Source: Phialophora verrucosa
Lineage: Eukaryota > Ascomycota > Eurotiomycetes > Chaetothyriales > Herpotrichiellaceae
Direction: 5' to 3'
Length of the DNA: 64,000 nt
Assembly (NCBI GenBank): GCA_002099365.1
Contig: MSED01000005.1
Coordinates: forward strand, 1,178,001-1,242,000
Position 1 is the first letter of the stretch. Each line of letters begins with the position of its first letter. This document shows positions 53,565 through 64,000 of this stretch, in pieces. The notes under the pieces were generated by a model. That model was not told where the DNA came from. It made no database searches and saw only the letters and a list, made by a program, of their open reading frames with translations. Both the position numbers and the translations under genes were made by a program.

Positions 53565-54217
53565 TGTTGCGGTAGAGAACAGACACAGAACAGCATCAAC
53601 AAGCAACGCAAGAAACTACTTTACCTTTTGAAGCAGAATGCACCCCATATGGCGCTCGAAAGCCGACTGCCGACCGACTGCCATCCATTTTGTGAATTGC
53701 GTTATCGGCAGTAAGAGGTGATGCCTTTCAGAAAAATTTTTGGTGGAGGCGATTTCAATCACGCAATTCGCGCTAGCAAATCGAAATCCCAAAACCCCGG
53801 AGGCGCTGGCCAATGCGGGGTGATCAGGCTGCGCAAGGCTCAGATGTGCGTGAGTCTCCGCGACTATCCTGTGTTTGGATTAGCGTGGCTATCCAGCCAT
53901 TGGTGATCAGTAACGGTGATTAAGCCGCCGAGCACTGCGACGGCGAACGTCAGGTGAGGGAGAGCGTGTTCCAAGCTTCGCAAAGTGTTCATGAGCTCTT
54001 TGAAGTTGGCAGTCTGTCAAAACTAGTGTTTGTTTATTTTCCTTCTGCACGTAGCTCCAGTTCAAGCCGAGTTCCGCCGCAGGGCCCCCGCCGCAGCTAC
54101 TCCGTACTCGTACGGCCGAAACTCCCGGAGACTCGTATAACAACGTTGACGAGCCACTGCGAAGGAGTCGCAAATTTCAACCATCATTACCTGGCATCTA
54201 GACTTTGAGCAATCACG
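53565..54217. promoter_or_regulatory. Divergent promoter region MET10/FMP52
   Basis: 653 bp between the two ATGs. An ATTGG/CCAAT element lies near 53898 on the MET10 side. I did not find a clear sulfur-regulator (Cys3-type) site. Confidence 0.4.
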
Positions 54218-54925
54218 ATGTCGAAAGCGCTCATCCTAGGCAGTACCGGCCTGGTAGGGTCCTTCATCCTATCAACCTTGAGGACCAGCCCATCATCACC
54301 ATTCTCGAGCATTGATATTATCGCCCGACGGTCTCCTGCAGCAGCCAAAGATTCCACCGTTCCCGTCAATGAGTTCGTCGAGAAAGACACCACGAAATGG
54401 GCGGGCCACGTATCATCACTCTCGCCCACACCATCAGTCGTGTTCTCGAGCCTGGCAACCACGCGTGCCGCAGCAAGCGGTTTCGAGAATCAATACAAGC
54501 TAGAGCACGACTTGAACATTGAACTCGCTAAAGCCGCCAAAGCCGCAGGGGCGAAAACCTACGTCTTGATCTCTGCAAACGGCGCAAACCCGCACTCAAT
54601 GTTCGGCTACGTCAAGATGAAAGGCGAGATCGAGGAACACATCAAGGAAATCGGCTTTGAGCACACGATTATCGTCCAGCCCGGGCTGATCATTGGTCGC
54701 CGCGAAGAATCACGTTTGGTCGAAGGCATTGCGCAAAGCCTTGCCACAGTGGTGGGTAAGATCCACGGCTCGTTCAAGGATTCATGGGCCCAGGACGCGG
54801 ATGTCATTGCGAAGGCAGCTGTTTCTGCCGCAATTAAGGTTGAGAAGGGCGAGGTCAAGGATAAGGTGTGGGTGCTGAAGCAGAAGGACATTATCCAGCT
54901 TGGCTCAAAGGAGTGGGCGACATGA
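54218..54925 (+). CDS. FMP52: Fmp52-like NAD(P)-binding protein, mitochondrial
   Basis: A single frame of 235 residues from ATG 54218. It is an atypical SDR/NmrA-like Rossmann protein: GSTGLVGSFIL at residues 8-18, a YVLISANGANPHSMFGYVKM region with the Tyr-x-x-x-Lys-like YVKMK, and HTIIVQPGLIIGRREESR near the end. Length and motifs match fungal Fmp52, found at the mitochondrial outer membrane, and the related HTATIP2/TIP30. Its substrate is unknown. Confidence 0.93.
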   Translation: MSKALILGSTGLVGSFILSTLRTSPSSPFSSIDIIARRSPAAAKDSTVPVNEFVEKDTTKWAGHVSSLSPTPSVVFSSLATTRAAASGFENQYKLEHDLNIELAKAAKAAGAKTYVLISANGANPHSMFGYVKMKGEIEEHIKEIGFEHTIIVQPGLIIGRREESRLVEGIAQSLATVVGKIHGSFKDSWAQDADVIAKAAVSAAIKVEKGEVKDKVWVLKQKDIIQLGSKEWAT

Positions 54926-55183
54926 TCGGAACCGACACTGTGGCAAACACTGACTGTAAGAATTGCGACTGAAATTTGGACAAAGCAGGCGATGTTGAAT
55001 TGAGGCTCTCTGCGTGGAAGTTGGTAGATACCCTTGAACTTGGAAGATGCAAGCAAATGCCTTTGACTCTGTTTTTACCACCAAACACGCTCATTTGAAT
55101 GTGTATGTACAGGCACATGCGGTCTCTCCGCTCCACAACTCGGGGTGAACACTTCCTTCTGCGTTGTCTGTTTCACCACCTCA

Positions 55184-55600
55184 TTACCTTCCCCCGCTGC
55201 TCTCCGACTGCTTCGGCTTCGCACCCCCTTCTTCCTCTGATGTGCCCTGACTAATGTCCGGGTTTGCAGGGCTTGCGTCTAGTGGATTTACCTGGTTGCC
55301 TTCGCCAGCTTTTTCTTTCGCCTCTTGTGGATCTGTGATGTTGGGGTCAAAGGCAGCTTCTTCATTGCCAGCAGATGCTTCGTCAGTGCCGGACTTGGAG
55401 TACTCGTTCGGCTCTGAGTCAATCTTCTCACGGTCTAGTTGTGCAGCTCGCTGGTGACTGGGGTGCTCTTCGGGGTCTTGCTTTTGAGCGAAGCTTCGGG
55501 GTGCTGAAGTGAGGGCTCGGAAAGGCGCCCTTGCAGGGTGGACAGGTCGAGCCAGTGAAGGAAGATTGCGGGAGAGACGTAGCAGTGATGAGGGTGGCAT
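55184..55600 (-). CDS. Small acidic protein with mitochondrial-type presequence
   Basis: A frame of 138 residues from ATG 55600; the frame continues upstream but the first part of the 138 is a good start. Residues 1-40 are basic, Ser/Arg/Pro-rich and free of acids (LLRLSRNLPSLARP), ending RALTSAPRSFA, a typical presequence. The rest is acidic and disordered with a Gly/Ser/Glu-rich tail. No family name is recognised. It lies tail-to-tail with FMP52. Confidence 0.7.
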   Translation of the reverse strand: MPPSSLLRLSRNLPSLARPVHPARAPFRALTSAPRSFAQKQDPEEHPSHQRAAQLDREKIDSEPNEYSKSGTDEASAGNEEAAFDPNITDPQEAKEKAGEGNQVNPLDASPANPDISQGTSEEEGGAKPKQSESSGGR

Positions 55601-55971
55601 GATGGGGTTTCTGCAGCTGCTGGCCCAGTAGGCGTTATAAGGAAGGTGCCCTTTGTTGAGGAAGCTATTTGAGACTGCTGGATGGATACGGAGGACAGTA
55701 TGGGCAACACAACGCTTGCTCTGTGTCTGGTAGGAGTGGGCTTGAGTGTGAATTTGAACTTCAGGAATCGCTGTCTCCAATTCTCGACTACGCGCGATCT
55801 GCCCTCTTCTACTCGTATTGTGAACAGCAAAGTCGTCATCTCACTTGCCGCACGACTTGCTCTGCATTCAATGCTGTATGACGTCATATATGTCGAGCGC
55901 AAACGGATTCGTGTTCCGCAGATCTTTATTTTTGTGACTTTCAGCTCAGCCAAGTTTGACTTTGCGGAGAT
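55601..55971. other. Intergenic
   Basis: 371 bp between two minus-strand genes: promoter of the small protein and 3' region of the SDR gene. Nothing seen. Confidence 0.45.
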
Positions 55972-57150
55972 TCACAGATCAAACTTCTGTCCCACCAGCT
56001 TCTCGCTGAGCTCCCACAACCGCTCCGCCAGCTTCGGATCATGCGCCCAGGCAGGAGCCTCTGCGATGTCTACATCAGCCAGATAGATCCCCTTCCCATC
56101 GGTCTTGTAATTTGCTGGCCCTAAGCTATCATCCAATCCAGCTCTCAGTGATGTGGCGCACCCTTGATCAACGGTCACGAAAATGCTCTTGAACTTCTCA
56201 GCCACCGCAGCGAATTCTTCCGAGTCAATATGGCGGCTTAGCTCCGTCAAGATGGCGCCTGGATGCAACCCGAAGCTGAGGATACCGTACTTTTCGTAGA
56301 GCTTCGAGGTAAGTGCCAGCGAGAACAGGACGTTGGCGGTCTTGGACTGTCCGTACGCGGTTTGAGGATTGTATGTGTCCTTTGGGTCCACAGCGCGGCC
56401 TGTTTGAGCAAGGGCTTCGTATCCGGGCTGCTCCGCCTCAGGCAAGCTCTCGTTGGCCTTGTCAAAGTTGATGTCTGAAAAGCGGATCGGGCTATAGGCC
56501 ACACCACGGGACGAGACATTGATGATCCGTGTGCTTCCCTTGACGTTCGACTTGGCCGCTGCAAGGATCTTGGGCATGATCAAATTGGTGAGGAGGAAGT
56601 GTCCAATATGGTTGGTTGCAAATTGCATTTCGATGCCTTCGGGGCTGATTTGGCGCTCCGGGATCGACATGACGGCAGCATTGTTGAACACGATGTCAAT
56701 TTGTTGAATCTGAGAGTTGGACAAGATCGATGTCGCCGCCTCCCGCACCGATTTTTGTGAACTCAAATCCAGTGCAATGGGGACATAGGTCGTGCTGGGC
56801 GACTTGGACTTCCACTCCTCAATGATGTCCTGGATCTTGGAAGGGGTGCGACTGGCGAGGATGAGCATCTTCGGAGAGTGAACGCTGAGGATCTCGACCA
56901 TCTTGCCGCCCAGGCCGCCTTTCTAATCCCTCCCCTCGAATCAGCATCGTTACCGGGTTCGGAGCGGACAAAGATGTCTCAGGCTTGTCAAGCAAGGACG
57001 CATTACCGTGAAGGATACTTCACCGGGGGCAGGAGAGCTTACGTTGATGCCAGTAATCAGTATAGACTTCCCCCGGATGGCCGAAGAGAACATCTCTGCG
57101 ACCGACGAACCCGTCGTCGATCTGTCGAAAACACGTTTCATGCCCGCCAT
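55972..57150 (-). CDS. Short-chain dehydrogenase, retinol-dehydrogenase/bli-4-like
   Basis: Two exons (57150-57043, 56922-55972) with a 120-nt intron give 352 residues. The intron falls just after ILITGIN, so the Rossmann glycine motif is completed by the second exon (KGGLGGK). Other motifs are ALDLSSQKSV (Asp of strand 4), FNNAAVMSIP, a catalytic Ser in INVSSRG and Tyr/Lys in YGQSK. The C-terminus, GIYLADVDIAEAP and AERLWELSEKLVG, is typical of the light-induced bli-4/WWOX-like group of fungal SDRs. The substrate is unknown; members act on lipophilic alcohols or ketones. Confidence 0.9.
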
Positions 57151-57835
57151 CTCGTTGATGCGTTTGCTTGGATTTCTGTGTTGGTTCGTGCGAAAGGTCA
57201 GGATCCCGTACCTCTATGTCCGTCGAGTATAGTTCAGCCGGAGCAGACGGGAGAGCAAGCTGAGCTCAAGCACTCATATTTATCCCAAAATCTATCCCTC
57301 GCCGGTTATATGCAGGAACGGCTCTTAAGTGGAGCCTCAGCAGCTCGGGATAGCCCCTGTTATGCATCCATTCAAGCCTCCCGTCTACACTACAGACCCG
57401 GACGAGTATGAGATGCTGACGGTGTCCACCCCGGAGTTTAGCTCGTGTATACCTCCGTGCATACATATGTCCGGGGGTGAGCAAGAGTTGCGTCCGACCT
57501 GGCTGTCACCTTATTGCATGAACTCCACGTTCGAGCAGTTTCGCTGAACCGCATATGGATTTCAGCATCGGCGGGTGGCCGGGCTGCGCCTTGACAAGCA
57601 TCTCGAATCGGCACACATAACGATGAAGCCGACCGACTCGACGACAGATGAAACCGGACGGAGACAAGAAGGGCATAGATGACGAGGAAATTCTGGCTTG
57701 AACGGGCAGGTACTCTTTCTCGAAATTGCTCACAACATTGTGCACAGCTGACTCGGTTCGTGGAGTCCGCTCCCGCTACAGACCTGCTTCCCCCTTCCCT
57801 TCCCCTTTGTCAATACTCCGTACAAGGGGTCATAT
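57151..57835. other. Intergenic
   Basis: 685 bp, promoter of the SDR gene and 3' end of the class II aldolase gene. Short overlapping ORFs only. Confidence 0.45.
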
Positions 57836-58843
57836 TCACTTCAAGAAGTTCCCATTTGTCTTGGCAAGCTGCTCGTCATAGTACGGCTGGAAAGCGAGCC
57901 ATCCCTTCTCGTCCGTGCCGACCTGGCTATACGAGAACTCTGCCTCCTGGTCCGAGATGAGCTTGATCTTGTGTCCGCTACCTGCGCTGGCCGCGTCGGC
58001 GAGCAACTGTGCATGGCAGGTCTTGTCCAGTGAAATGAACCAAAAGGCAGCGGAGTCGACCTTGAGCGCCGAAAGAGTCAGAACATACTTCCACGAGGGG
58101 GGAAAGCACGAGGAAAGAGAGTAGGGACATACCGTTTTGCCGACAGTCAACAACCCGTGATTCTGCAAGATGACCGCTTTCCCGTTCCCCAGCGCCTTCG
58201 CGATCCTCCTGCCTTCCTCCCGGTCCAACACCACACCCCCGAAGTTGTCGTACACGGCGTGACTTTTCCAGAAGCGGAGCGAATCCTGCGTCATCATGTC
58301 GAGTTCTCTCCCAAAGACACTGAAGGCTTTGCCATAGACGCTGTGGGCATGGCACGCCGCGTCGACGTCGGGACGAGCCTTGTGAATTTCGGAGTGGATG
58401 GCAAAGGCGGCGGCGTTGATGGGCTCATCGCCTTCGACGACCTGGCCGTCCTCGTTGACGAGGATAAGGTCGCTGACGCTGATTTGGGAAAAGTGTTGAG
58501 ACAGAGGATTGAGCCCTACGAGCGCAAACGTCAGTTCCACAAAGAATTTCAGATTTGTCCCGGGGGACCAGTGGCGGACAACCACCGACTTACAGAAATG
58601 GTCCGTCAGGATCGGGTCTCGCACCGAGATGTGGCCCGCAACACCTTCATCAAAGCCCCTCTCCGCAAAGACTCTAAACGCTGCAGCGAGATGCTGTTTC
58701 CTGTAAAGTCGCTCCTCCTCCAGGGAGTGAAATTTCGGATACGACCGGATCCTGAGTTTCTTACCAGAAGTCGTCGTCCCCAGGGCCCCAACCGTGACGT
58801 TGGAGGGGGTCGAGGAGTCGTAGACGTCAAGTGCCGGTGCCAT
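57836..58843 (-). CDS. Class II aldolase/adducin family protein
   Basis: Three exons (58843-58594, 58515-58133, 58060-57836) with introns of 78 and 72 nt give 285 residues. The fold is marked by RVFAERGFDEGVAGHISVRD, the metal-binding His pair in ACHAHSVYGKAF and the third His in LQNHGLLTVGKTV; the first intron splits a Trp codon of the HFWLNPLSQHF motif. FWFISLDKTCHAQL and the C-terminal YYDEQLAKTNGNFLK match fungal members often annotated as meiotically up-regulated or adducin-like proteins. The family includes sugar-phosphate aldolases and epimerases; the reaction here is not known. The start is the first ATG; the frame is open without ATG just before it. Confidence 0.93.
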   Translation of the reverse strand: MAPALDVYDSSTPSNVTVGALGTTTSGKKLRIRSYPKFHSLEEERLYRKQHLAAAFRVFAERGFDEGVAGHISVRDPILTDHFCKSVVVRHWSPGTNLKFFVELTFALVGLNPLSQHFSQISVSDLILVNEDGQVVEGDEPINAAAFAIHSEIHKARPDVDAACHAHSVYGKAFSVFGRELDMMTQDSLRFWKSHAVYDNFGGVVLDREEGRRIAKALGNGKAVILQNHGLLTVGKTVCPYSLSSCFPPSWKYVLTLSALKVDSAAFWFISLDKTCHAQLLADAASAGSGHKIKLISDQEAEFSYSQVGTDEKGWLAFQPYYDEQLAKTNGNFLK

Positions 58844-59703
58844 GATTTGCAATCTCTTGTTCTACCTCTCTCACTTACTCACACGCACAGGATAATGCTC
58901 GCACGGGTTCGTTCTTCGGCAGTGGCAACAACGAAACGCAACGTCTCGGTCAGCCAAGTCCTTCTCGCGCGGCCGGTAGATAGTACGAGTTCGCGCGTGC
59001 AGTAGACTCAGCGTCAAGTAAGTGATGAATCGGGGCGGTCAACTACCACGACAAAGTACTTTTGCAGTGATAGATAGATGGAATAAAGGGGAGACAAAGT
59101 GGAGATTGCCGTGATGAAAAGGAACCCGTTTTACGAGTACATATACGTAAAAACAATCGATTCGGCACGTCGGCATTGGGTCGTCGACCGATCGGCGTCA
59201 CGGCGATGATGCGGGGAAGGAAAGAGACCGGAGAATCAAGAGGGAGGCGTGGCAGGATGGCCACCATTCCGACGGAACAGCGCGGGGAACGGTGAGAAAT
59301 GGCGAAAATCGGCATGCAAGAGGCAGAAGCTTTCTCCAAGACGTCGATCATGGCTTAGTTGCCGGCGGAAGGAATGTTGCAAGAACAGGAGGAGTTGCTT
59401 CCATCGCCCTCGCTACATGTGGCCATGTTCACGGATGGGTGAATGAGGAGCGGGTTGTTTTGCTTCGGAGATACTCGGTACTGTACTCGGTATTGAGAGC
59501 TCGATGAGACGAATGGCGTCTACCTAGACAGAGAGACCCAACCATTCCGTTGAATGAATCACAGTGCCACCAAACCAGCGCCGATGCTATGCAGACATTA
59601 AGACTTCAAATCCCGGCCATGTGTTGTACACTTCAGCAAATCACACCTTCTCGCTTTTTGCAGTGCTAACTCGCTCACTCCTGCCCGCTGCAGGGAACGG
59701 GGC
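58844..59703. other. Intergenic
   Basis: 860 bp, promoter of the aldolase-family gene and 3' region of the carrier gene. A 102-codon minus-strand ORF (59043-59351) has no domain and is not called. Confidence 0.45.
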
Positions 59704-61145
59704 TCAAGCCAGCGCTTTGTCCTCTTCCTTCTTCTCGTTCTGCGTCTTAGCCCATTTCTTGCCTAACTCATATGAGCTTATCATAATGGCGCAAGCGGGC
59801 GCGACCTTCATACAACGGGCCGCCCATCCCTTGAAAAGTCCAGCAATGCCCTCCTCCTTGTAGATATGGTGCAAGAACCGGGTGATGTGGAGCTCTTCCG
59901 GAATGTGCTTTCCCGCCTTCGCGGCTTCTCTGGCGCTGACCACGGATGGGGCGTCGTCTCCAGCATGGTGGTAAACTTGTTGACGGGTCTTGCCGACATC
60001 AAAGGGTGTGGTGATGAATGCGGCAATGGCACCAGAGCCTGAGCCAGCGATGAAACTGTCGATGAAAGTGGTAGTGTGATCTTGGTCCGCTTGAGCTGCG
60101 CGGCCACTCGTCAAGGAACGGCCAGGGTCGAGAAGCCGCCCTCTCGCCACTTCCCTCGCGTCTGTCAACTTGTTCCGAATGACTTCGTATCCCCACCAGT
60201 AGAATCCCGAGAACGGAACATCTCGCCACATCGTCAGTGTCAGTCCTCGCCAGAGAGAAGTGTACCCCTGCGTCTGGGCCATGCGATGCAAGCCAAGTAA
60301 GGTCTCTTTGAAGACACCAGAGCCGCTTCCAGCAGTAGCTTGCATACGAGTTCGGAACATCTCGATAGGCGATACAGCAACACCAGCTGCTACCCTCGCG
60401 ACCGATCCAGCGACCAATGGAGCATAGGTATCGGAGGCGACCTTCCGGATAGGACTGGCATGGTTGTATCGCAACCAGTCGTAGCCGGTGAAATAGATAA
60501 CGTTGCCTGGGATAGCCATCATCAATGTGGGAGACATGCCACGCCACAAGGTCGGGTATCCCTCGTTCCTCGCGATCTTCTTCATGGCGTCCATGGTGGA
60601 CGTGAAAGTCTTTTGCTGGGTTTCTTCCACTGCACAGTCCGCTATGAGCGTGGAAGATCCTTGGATGGAGCCATTCCCTGCCAGGCAGAACTGACCATTG
60701 TTTCCCACGAAAAACACTTCTCGACAACACGAGTTCACGCCTAGGTCGGGAGGGAGATGCTTGAAGCTCGTGGAATACGCCGGAAACCGGGAGAGATTTG
60801 CAGGCGGAGGAGCTTGCTGAGACTGCAATCGCACGCGGACGACATCGAGCGGTGTTACTGTGCAACAGTCAATACAAGTTCTGGTGCTGGTTTCGCCGTT
60901 TGCAACATACCGAGTAGAGTTGTCAGGACACTTCCCCAGGTGGCGGATATCATACGCTGGGTGGTGGTTATCTCGACGGTGTCGGAGCCCGACATGTTGG
61001 CGGGACTCTGTTGCGAGAACGGTACTCTGTCATGCCGTTGTCCCTCAGTTTGTAATTGCTGCTGGGCATCGTGACCAAGGGCGTGTTGTGAGAGAGGATG
61101 CTCGTCAAGTGACTGCGCGGGTGCGGCAGTGAATGGGTAGGACAT
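59704..61145 (-). CDS. MTM1: Mitochondrial carrier, Mtm1/SLC25A39-40 type
   Basis: Two exons (61145-60911, 60857-59704) with a 53-nt intron give 462 residues. Three carrier signatures PX[DE]XX[KR] are seen: TPLDVVRVR, completed by splicing, SPIEMFRTRMQ and TPFDVGKTRQQV. The N-terminal matrix-side extension (about 60 residues, Gln-rich) precedes QRMISATWGSVLTTLLVT, a typical start of the first repeat in the Mtm1 group, and the long matrix loop after repeat 1 contains several Cys, as in SLC25A39/40. These carriers of the inner membrane are linked to mitochondrial manganese/iron handling and glutathione import. Assignment to the group rests on the first-repeat sequence and the loop cysteines. 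Confidence 0.9.
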
Positions 61146-61654
61146 TCAAGCCCGAACCTGCAGATGAGACTGAGCAATGACCGAGGCTTGATCTTCACTA
61201 TAGCTGTGCAGTCAACACGAAGTTCGCATGTCTATGGTGGTGGAAATATAGGACGTTGAGGTCGCGGGAGGCAACAATGACATCGAGACTTTTGATGAGA
61301 AATGGAGATGCGTCAAAAACTGAGGCGACAAGGATCGGCCGTTATCGGCCTCACCGAAAGGGGTAAGAGAGCCGAGAACCGCTCGGCGATAACGCGGCCA
61401 TTAGATAAGCCTCGAGGCCTCCACCGTCATCGAAGCCTCGTTGCGGTCATTCTTCGATTGTCCTCGTACCGTCTCCATTGACTCATCAGCTCTCCGCAAA
61501 TCCGGAGACATCTCTAGTCTCCACGATAGTCTGGTCTCGTTCATTCTCTCAGAGAGTCGCCCCGTGCCACGACTGTTTCATATCGTGGAATCATTGGTAA
61601 TATTGCCTCATCTCCGGACTTCCCCCAGGCTCACCCGTAAGGAGGTACGGTACC
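61146..61654. promoter_or_regulatory. Divergent promoter region, carrier/F-box gene
   Basis: 509 bp between the two ATGs. No strong element identified. Confidence 0.4.
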
Positions 61655-63358
61655 ATGGCCGAACCTGCCTCAGAACTCGAACAATTCCGCAAGCAATGGA
61701 AGGAAGAGGTTAGCGCTCGTACCAAGAAGCCAGATAACCGGCCATCATCACTCCAGAAAGCGCGAAGGACAAGTGATCACCGACCAGAAAGGCCTATCAA
61801 CAAACCACCGACTCGCCACCCAGCGGCAGACATTAAACAAGATGACTCCGACCACCACAGCGATGTAGACCATGCGGGTGGTAGCAGCTCCACCGTAATC
61901 CAGCAACGTATCGAAGGCTTAAAGATTCGTAACATTGACGATGATGAGTTTACGCCCACGCCCAAGAAGGAGCCCCAGAGTGCGCTCGAACACTTTGAAC
62001 GTGCCGTGGAAAAGGAAGGCCAGGGCAACCTGGGGGACAGTCTCTCCCACTACCGGAAAGCCTACAAGCTCGATGCCAAGGTCGACCAGACGTACAAGAA
62101 CAAGCACTTTGCCACAGCGTGGAAGTCGAAACCGGCAAACCCTAACCCGTCCAACGCCGCTGTAACGGTCCCGTCAACTGCTCATCACTCCCTCGAAGAA
62201 CCCAAGCGCGAAGTGTTGCCATTTGTGCAATTGATTGATTCTTTTGCGGACTGTCCGATATTAGGGGTGCCGCCCGTCATCTCTGGAGATCGTCCTCCCT
62301 CATGTGGAATCAAGACACTCCCCGCAGAGGTATTGTTGGATTTACTTCGCCATGTTGCAATTCGTGACCCGGCTACCTATGTCCGCCTGTCCCTGGTCTG
62401 CAAGAAGCTGGCCTTCCACGTCATGACCGACAATAGCATCTGGAAGCGTGTTGCGTTAGGGCCAGAATTCGGCCTCGCAAGTCAGCAATACAACTTCAAC
62501 ACCGATCTGCAAGGCCGGGAGATCATATTCGAAGCGTTAAATGAAGGTCCAAACGAGTATGGCCGCTCGTCTCCAGGCCTGATCACGGAGGTTTCGTTCC
62601 CGAAAGACACCGTGTGGCGAGATGTCTTCCACAACTACCCTCGAATGCGCTTCACAGGTGTCTATATTTCCACAGTCAACTATACCCGTCCGGGTGGCGC
62701 TTCTGCGACTGCCAACACTTGGTCCAATCCCGTCCATATCGTCACATATTACCGATACCTACGGTTCTTCCGCGACGGCACCTGCATCTCTCTTCTGACC
62801 ACCAGCGAACCCATCGAGGTGGTCCACCACTTAACCCCCGAGAATCTCAACTTTGTCCGTTCTGGGAAGAAAGAGGCGGCGGGACACCCTCTCAACTTCA
62901 CCTCTTCGGCGCCCGCACTTCTCAGAGACACTCCTCCTTCTTCTTCCACAGGCGGAACTGGCGCCGCTGCACCACCTCCCTCGGCGCGAGACGTGATGAA
63001 ACACGCTCTCCGCGGCCGCTGGCGCCTGTGCCATCCAAGCCTCGATAGTCCGATGATAGAAACAGACACCTCAACCACTGGCGTCCAGACAAATGAGTCG
63101 TCTCCAAAGCCCACCCTGTCTCACGGCGACTTACACATTGAAACTGAGGGCGCCGGGCCCAGGTATATGTATACGATGCACTTGTCGCTGAAGCACGCGG
63201 GCAATGCAAGGTCGAAATACACCACCAAGAACAATAAGTTGGTGTGGAAGGGTTTCTGGAGCTTTAACGTGCTCACGAATGATTGGGCCGAGTTCCATTT
63301 AAGGAATGACAAGCCGTTCTTCTTCTCGAGGGTGAGGGGTTATGGGCTTGGGTACTGA
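61655..63358 (+). CDS. pof7: F-box protein, FBXO9/Pof7/Hrt3 type
   Basis: A single frame of 567 residues from ATG 61655 in a good context (ACCATGG). A disordered N-terminus is followed by a TPR-like helical hairpin (about 105-150: ALEHFERAVEKEGQGNLGDS and LSHYRKAYKLDAKVD), the F-box (about 219-265: LPAEVLLDLLRHVAIRD to IWKRV) and a long C-terminal domain with WRDVFHNYPRMRFTGVYIS, YYRYLRFFRDGTCISLLT and FHLRNDKPFFFSRVRGYG. This arrangement is that of FBXO9 and fission yeast Pof7, SCF ubiquitin-ligase adaptors in the cytosol; FBXO9 targets include Tel2/Tti1 in mammals. Confidence 0.95.
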   Translation: MAEPASELEQFRKQWKEEVSARTKKPDNRPSSLQKARRTSDHRPERPINKPPTRHPAADIKQDDSDHHSDVDHAGGSSSTVIQQRIEGLKIRNIDDDEFTPTPKKEPQSALEHFERAVEKEGQGNLGDSLSHYRKAYKLDAKVDQTYKNKHFATAWKSKPANPNPSNAAVTVPSTAHHSLEEPKREVLPFVQLIDSFADCPILGVPPVISGDRPPSCGIKTLPAEVLLDLLRHVAIRDPATYVRLSLVCKKLAFHVMTDNSIWKRVALGPEFGLASQQYNFNTDLQGREIIFEALNEGPNEYGRSSPGLITEVSFPKDTVWRDVFHNYPRMRFTGVYISTVNYTRPGGASATANTWSNPVHIVTYYRYLRFFRDGTCISLLTTSEPIEVVHHLTPENLNFVRSGKKEAAGHPLNFTSSAPALLRDTPPSSSTGGTGAAAPPPSARDVMKHALRGRWRLCHPSLDSPMIETDTSTTGVQTNESSPKPTLSHGDLHIETEGAGPRYMYTMHLSLKHAGNARSKYTTKNNKLVWKGFWSFNVLTNDWAEFHLRNDKPFFFSRVRGYGLGY

Positions 63359-63597
63359 GTTATTCGAAGCTCAGGTCGTTGGCTGACCTTCGAGTACTTC
63401 GATGCTGGTGGCTGGCTGGATAGACGGGATCTTCCACAATGCTCTGAGTGTATAGCGCGACGACACAGCTTAACTCCTCAGGATGTGTGCGTATCCAGAG
63501 CACCGTAGACTCCATAGACTCATTGCTGCGTCAGCAGGCCTTCTGATTTCGGGGAGTCTCACCAGAGCAGATCACATCGCGTGAGATCGAATCTTTT

Positions 63598-64000
63598 TCA
63601 TGTCATGCCCTCCTCCCACTCCCTCCAAATCCTCACAATCTCCAACTTTTCCCACCCAGCGGTCTTGCCGCTCGAGCCCACAGTATCGGCTCTCCATTCC
63701 CACTTGCACCCCTCGCGGCAGCCGCCCTCCCAGGTCGCAATCCCCCGCTTGACCTCCACGGGCCTATTGCCACGACAAAACAGCACGTACGCGACGCCCC
63801 TGGGGCTCAACATCCCAGGGATCTGCGAGAGGAGACGGTTCGTGACTTCCATGCCGTCGAGGCCGCCCGCGTACGACAGCTCGAGCAGCTTGGAGGATTC
63901 TTCGAACGAGGGGGCTGAGGTCGAGGTCGAGGTCGAGTATACGGGGGCTGCTGTGGAATGAGGTCCACATGCAGACCCAGATCCAGACGCATATACAGGC
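63598..64000 (-). CDS. MTQ2: eRF1 methyltransferase catalytic subunit Mtq2, C-terminal part
   Basis: A frame enters from the right edge and ends at TGA 63598, about 134 residues visible. It contains a Ser/Thr repeat linker (VYSTSTSTSAPSF), LLELSYAGGLDGMEVTNRLL, a strand-loop RGVAYVLFCRGNRPVEVK, and the C-terminal VGSSGKTAGWEKLEIVRIWR, characteristic of the HemK-like methyltransferase Mtq2. Mtq2, with Trm112, methylates the Gln of the GGQ motif in translation termination factor eRF1. The NPPY catalytic motif and the SAM-binding half lie beyond the window. The Ser/Thr linker is encoded by a GGTCGA-type microsatellite (around 63900-63940). Confidence 0.88.
   Translation of the reverse strand, partial: PVYASGSGSACGPHSTAAPVYSTSTSTSAPSFEESSKLLELSYAGGLDGMEVTNRLLSQIPGMLSPRGVAYVLFCRGNRPVEVKRGIATWEGGCREGCKWEWRADTVGSSGKTAGWEKLEIVRIWREWEEGMT

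Noticed and set aside
58157..59005. 282-codon plus-strand ORF
   Set aside because: Antisense to the class II aldolase-family gene, whose three exons and motifs are convincing.
59043..59351. 102-codon minus-strand ORF
   Set aside because: Starts with ATG but shows no domain, and lies in the promoter/3' spacer between two genes; insufficient support.

Overview
This window is nuclear DNA of a filamentous ascomycete (Pezizomycotina). The evidence is the density of genes on both strands, short GT-AG introns (45-120 nt, mostly 50-75) with CTAAC/CTGAC-type branch points, and the gene set: Vtc4, Met10, Ost1, the complex I 24 kDa subunit, Rad17, Fmp52, Mtm1-like carrier and Mtq2, plus fungus-only families (Zn2Cys6 regulator, DUF6594, ascomycete retropepsin-like protein). 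Class or genus cannot be fixed from the sequence alone. I recognise 24 protein genes with fair to high confidence, two of them cut by the window edges, and one tRNA gene.

Layout. 0-13.3 kb: the left-edge gene fragment, a repeat-bearing hypothetical protein, an NADPH-type short-chain reductase of the naphthol/versicolorin-reductase kind, a doubtful or decayed coding stretch, and a large Zn2Cys6 transcription factor. The reductase and regulator look like a fragment of a pigment or secondary-metabolism locus, but no polyketide synthase is present. 13.3-20.65 kb is a gene-poor stretch in which I find no convincing gene. 20.66-20.81 kb holds a tRNA-Val(CAC) gene on the minus strand, the most unusual object in the window: besides its ordinary 17-nt anticodon-loop intron, its T-loop is split by 52 bp carrying the hallmarks of a spliceosomal intron. 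21-41.6 kb is dense housekeeping sequence: UPF0045 protein, a membrane protein, Rad17, Vtc4, an F-box protein, the nuo-24/OST1 divergent pair, DNA polymerase IV and a low-complexity protein. 41.9-64 kb holds an acid sphingomyelinase-like phosphodiesterase, a secreted protein, a DUF6594 protein, a two-domain retropepsin-like protein, Met10, Fmp52, a small mitochondrial-type protein, a bli-4/retinol-dehydrogenase-like SDR, a class II aldolase-family protein, an Mtm1-like carrier, an FBXO9/Pof7-type F-box protein and the C-terminal part of Mtq2.

The genes do not form a single pathway. Functional links visible are DNA-damage handling (Rad17, Pol4), mitochondrial function (24 kDa subunit, Fmp52, Mtm1-like carrier, the small presequence-bearing protein), ER/secretory functions (Ost1, sphingomyelinase-like, secreted protein), polyphosphate/phosphate storage (Vtc4, with a CACGTG palindrome upstream) and sulfur assimilation (Met10). 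Exon boundaries were read by eye from splice signals and checked for reading-frame continuity.
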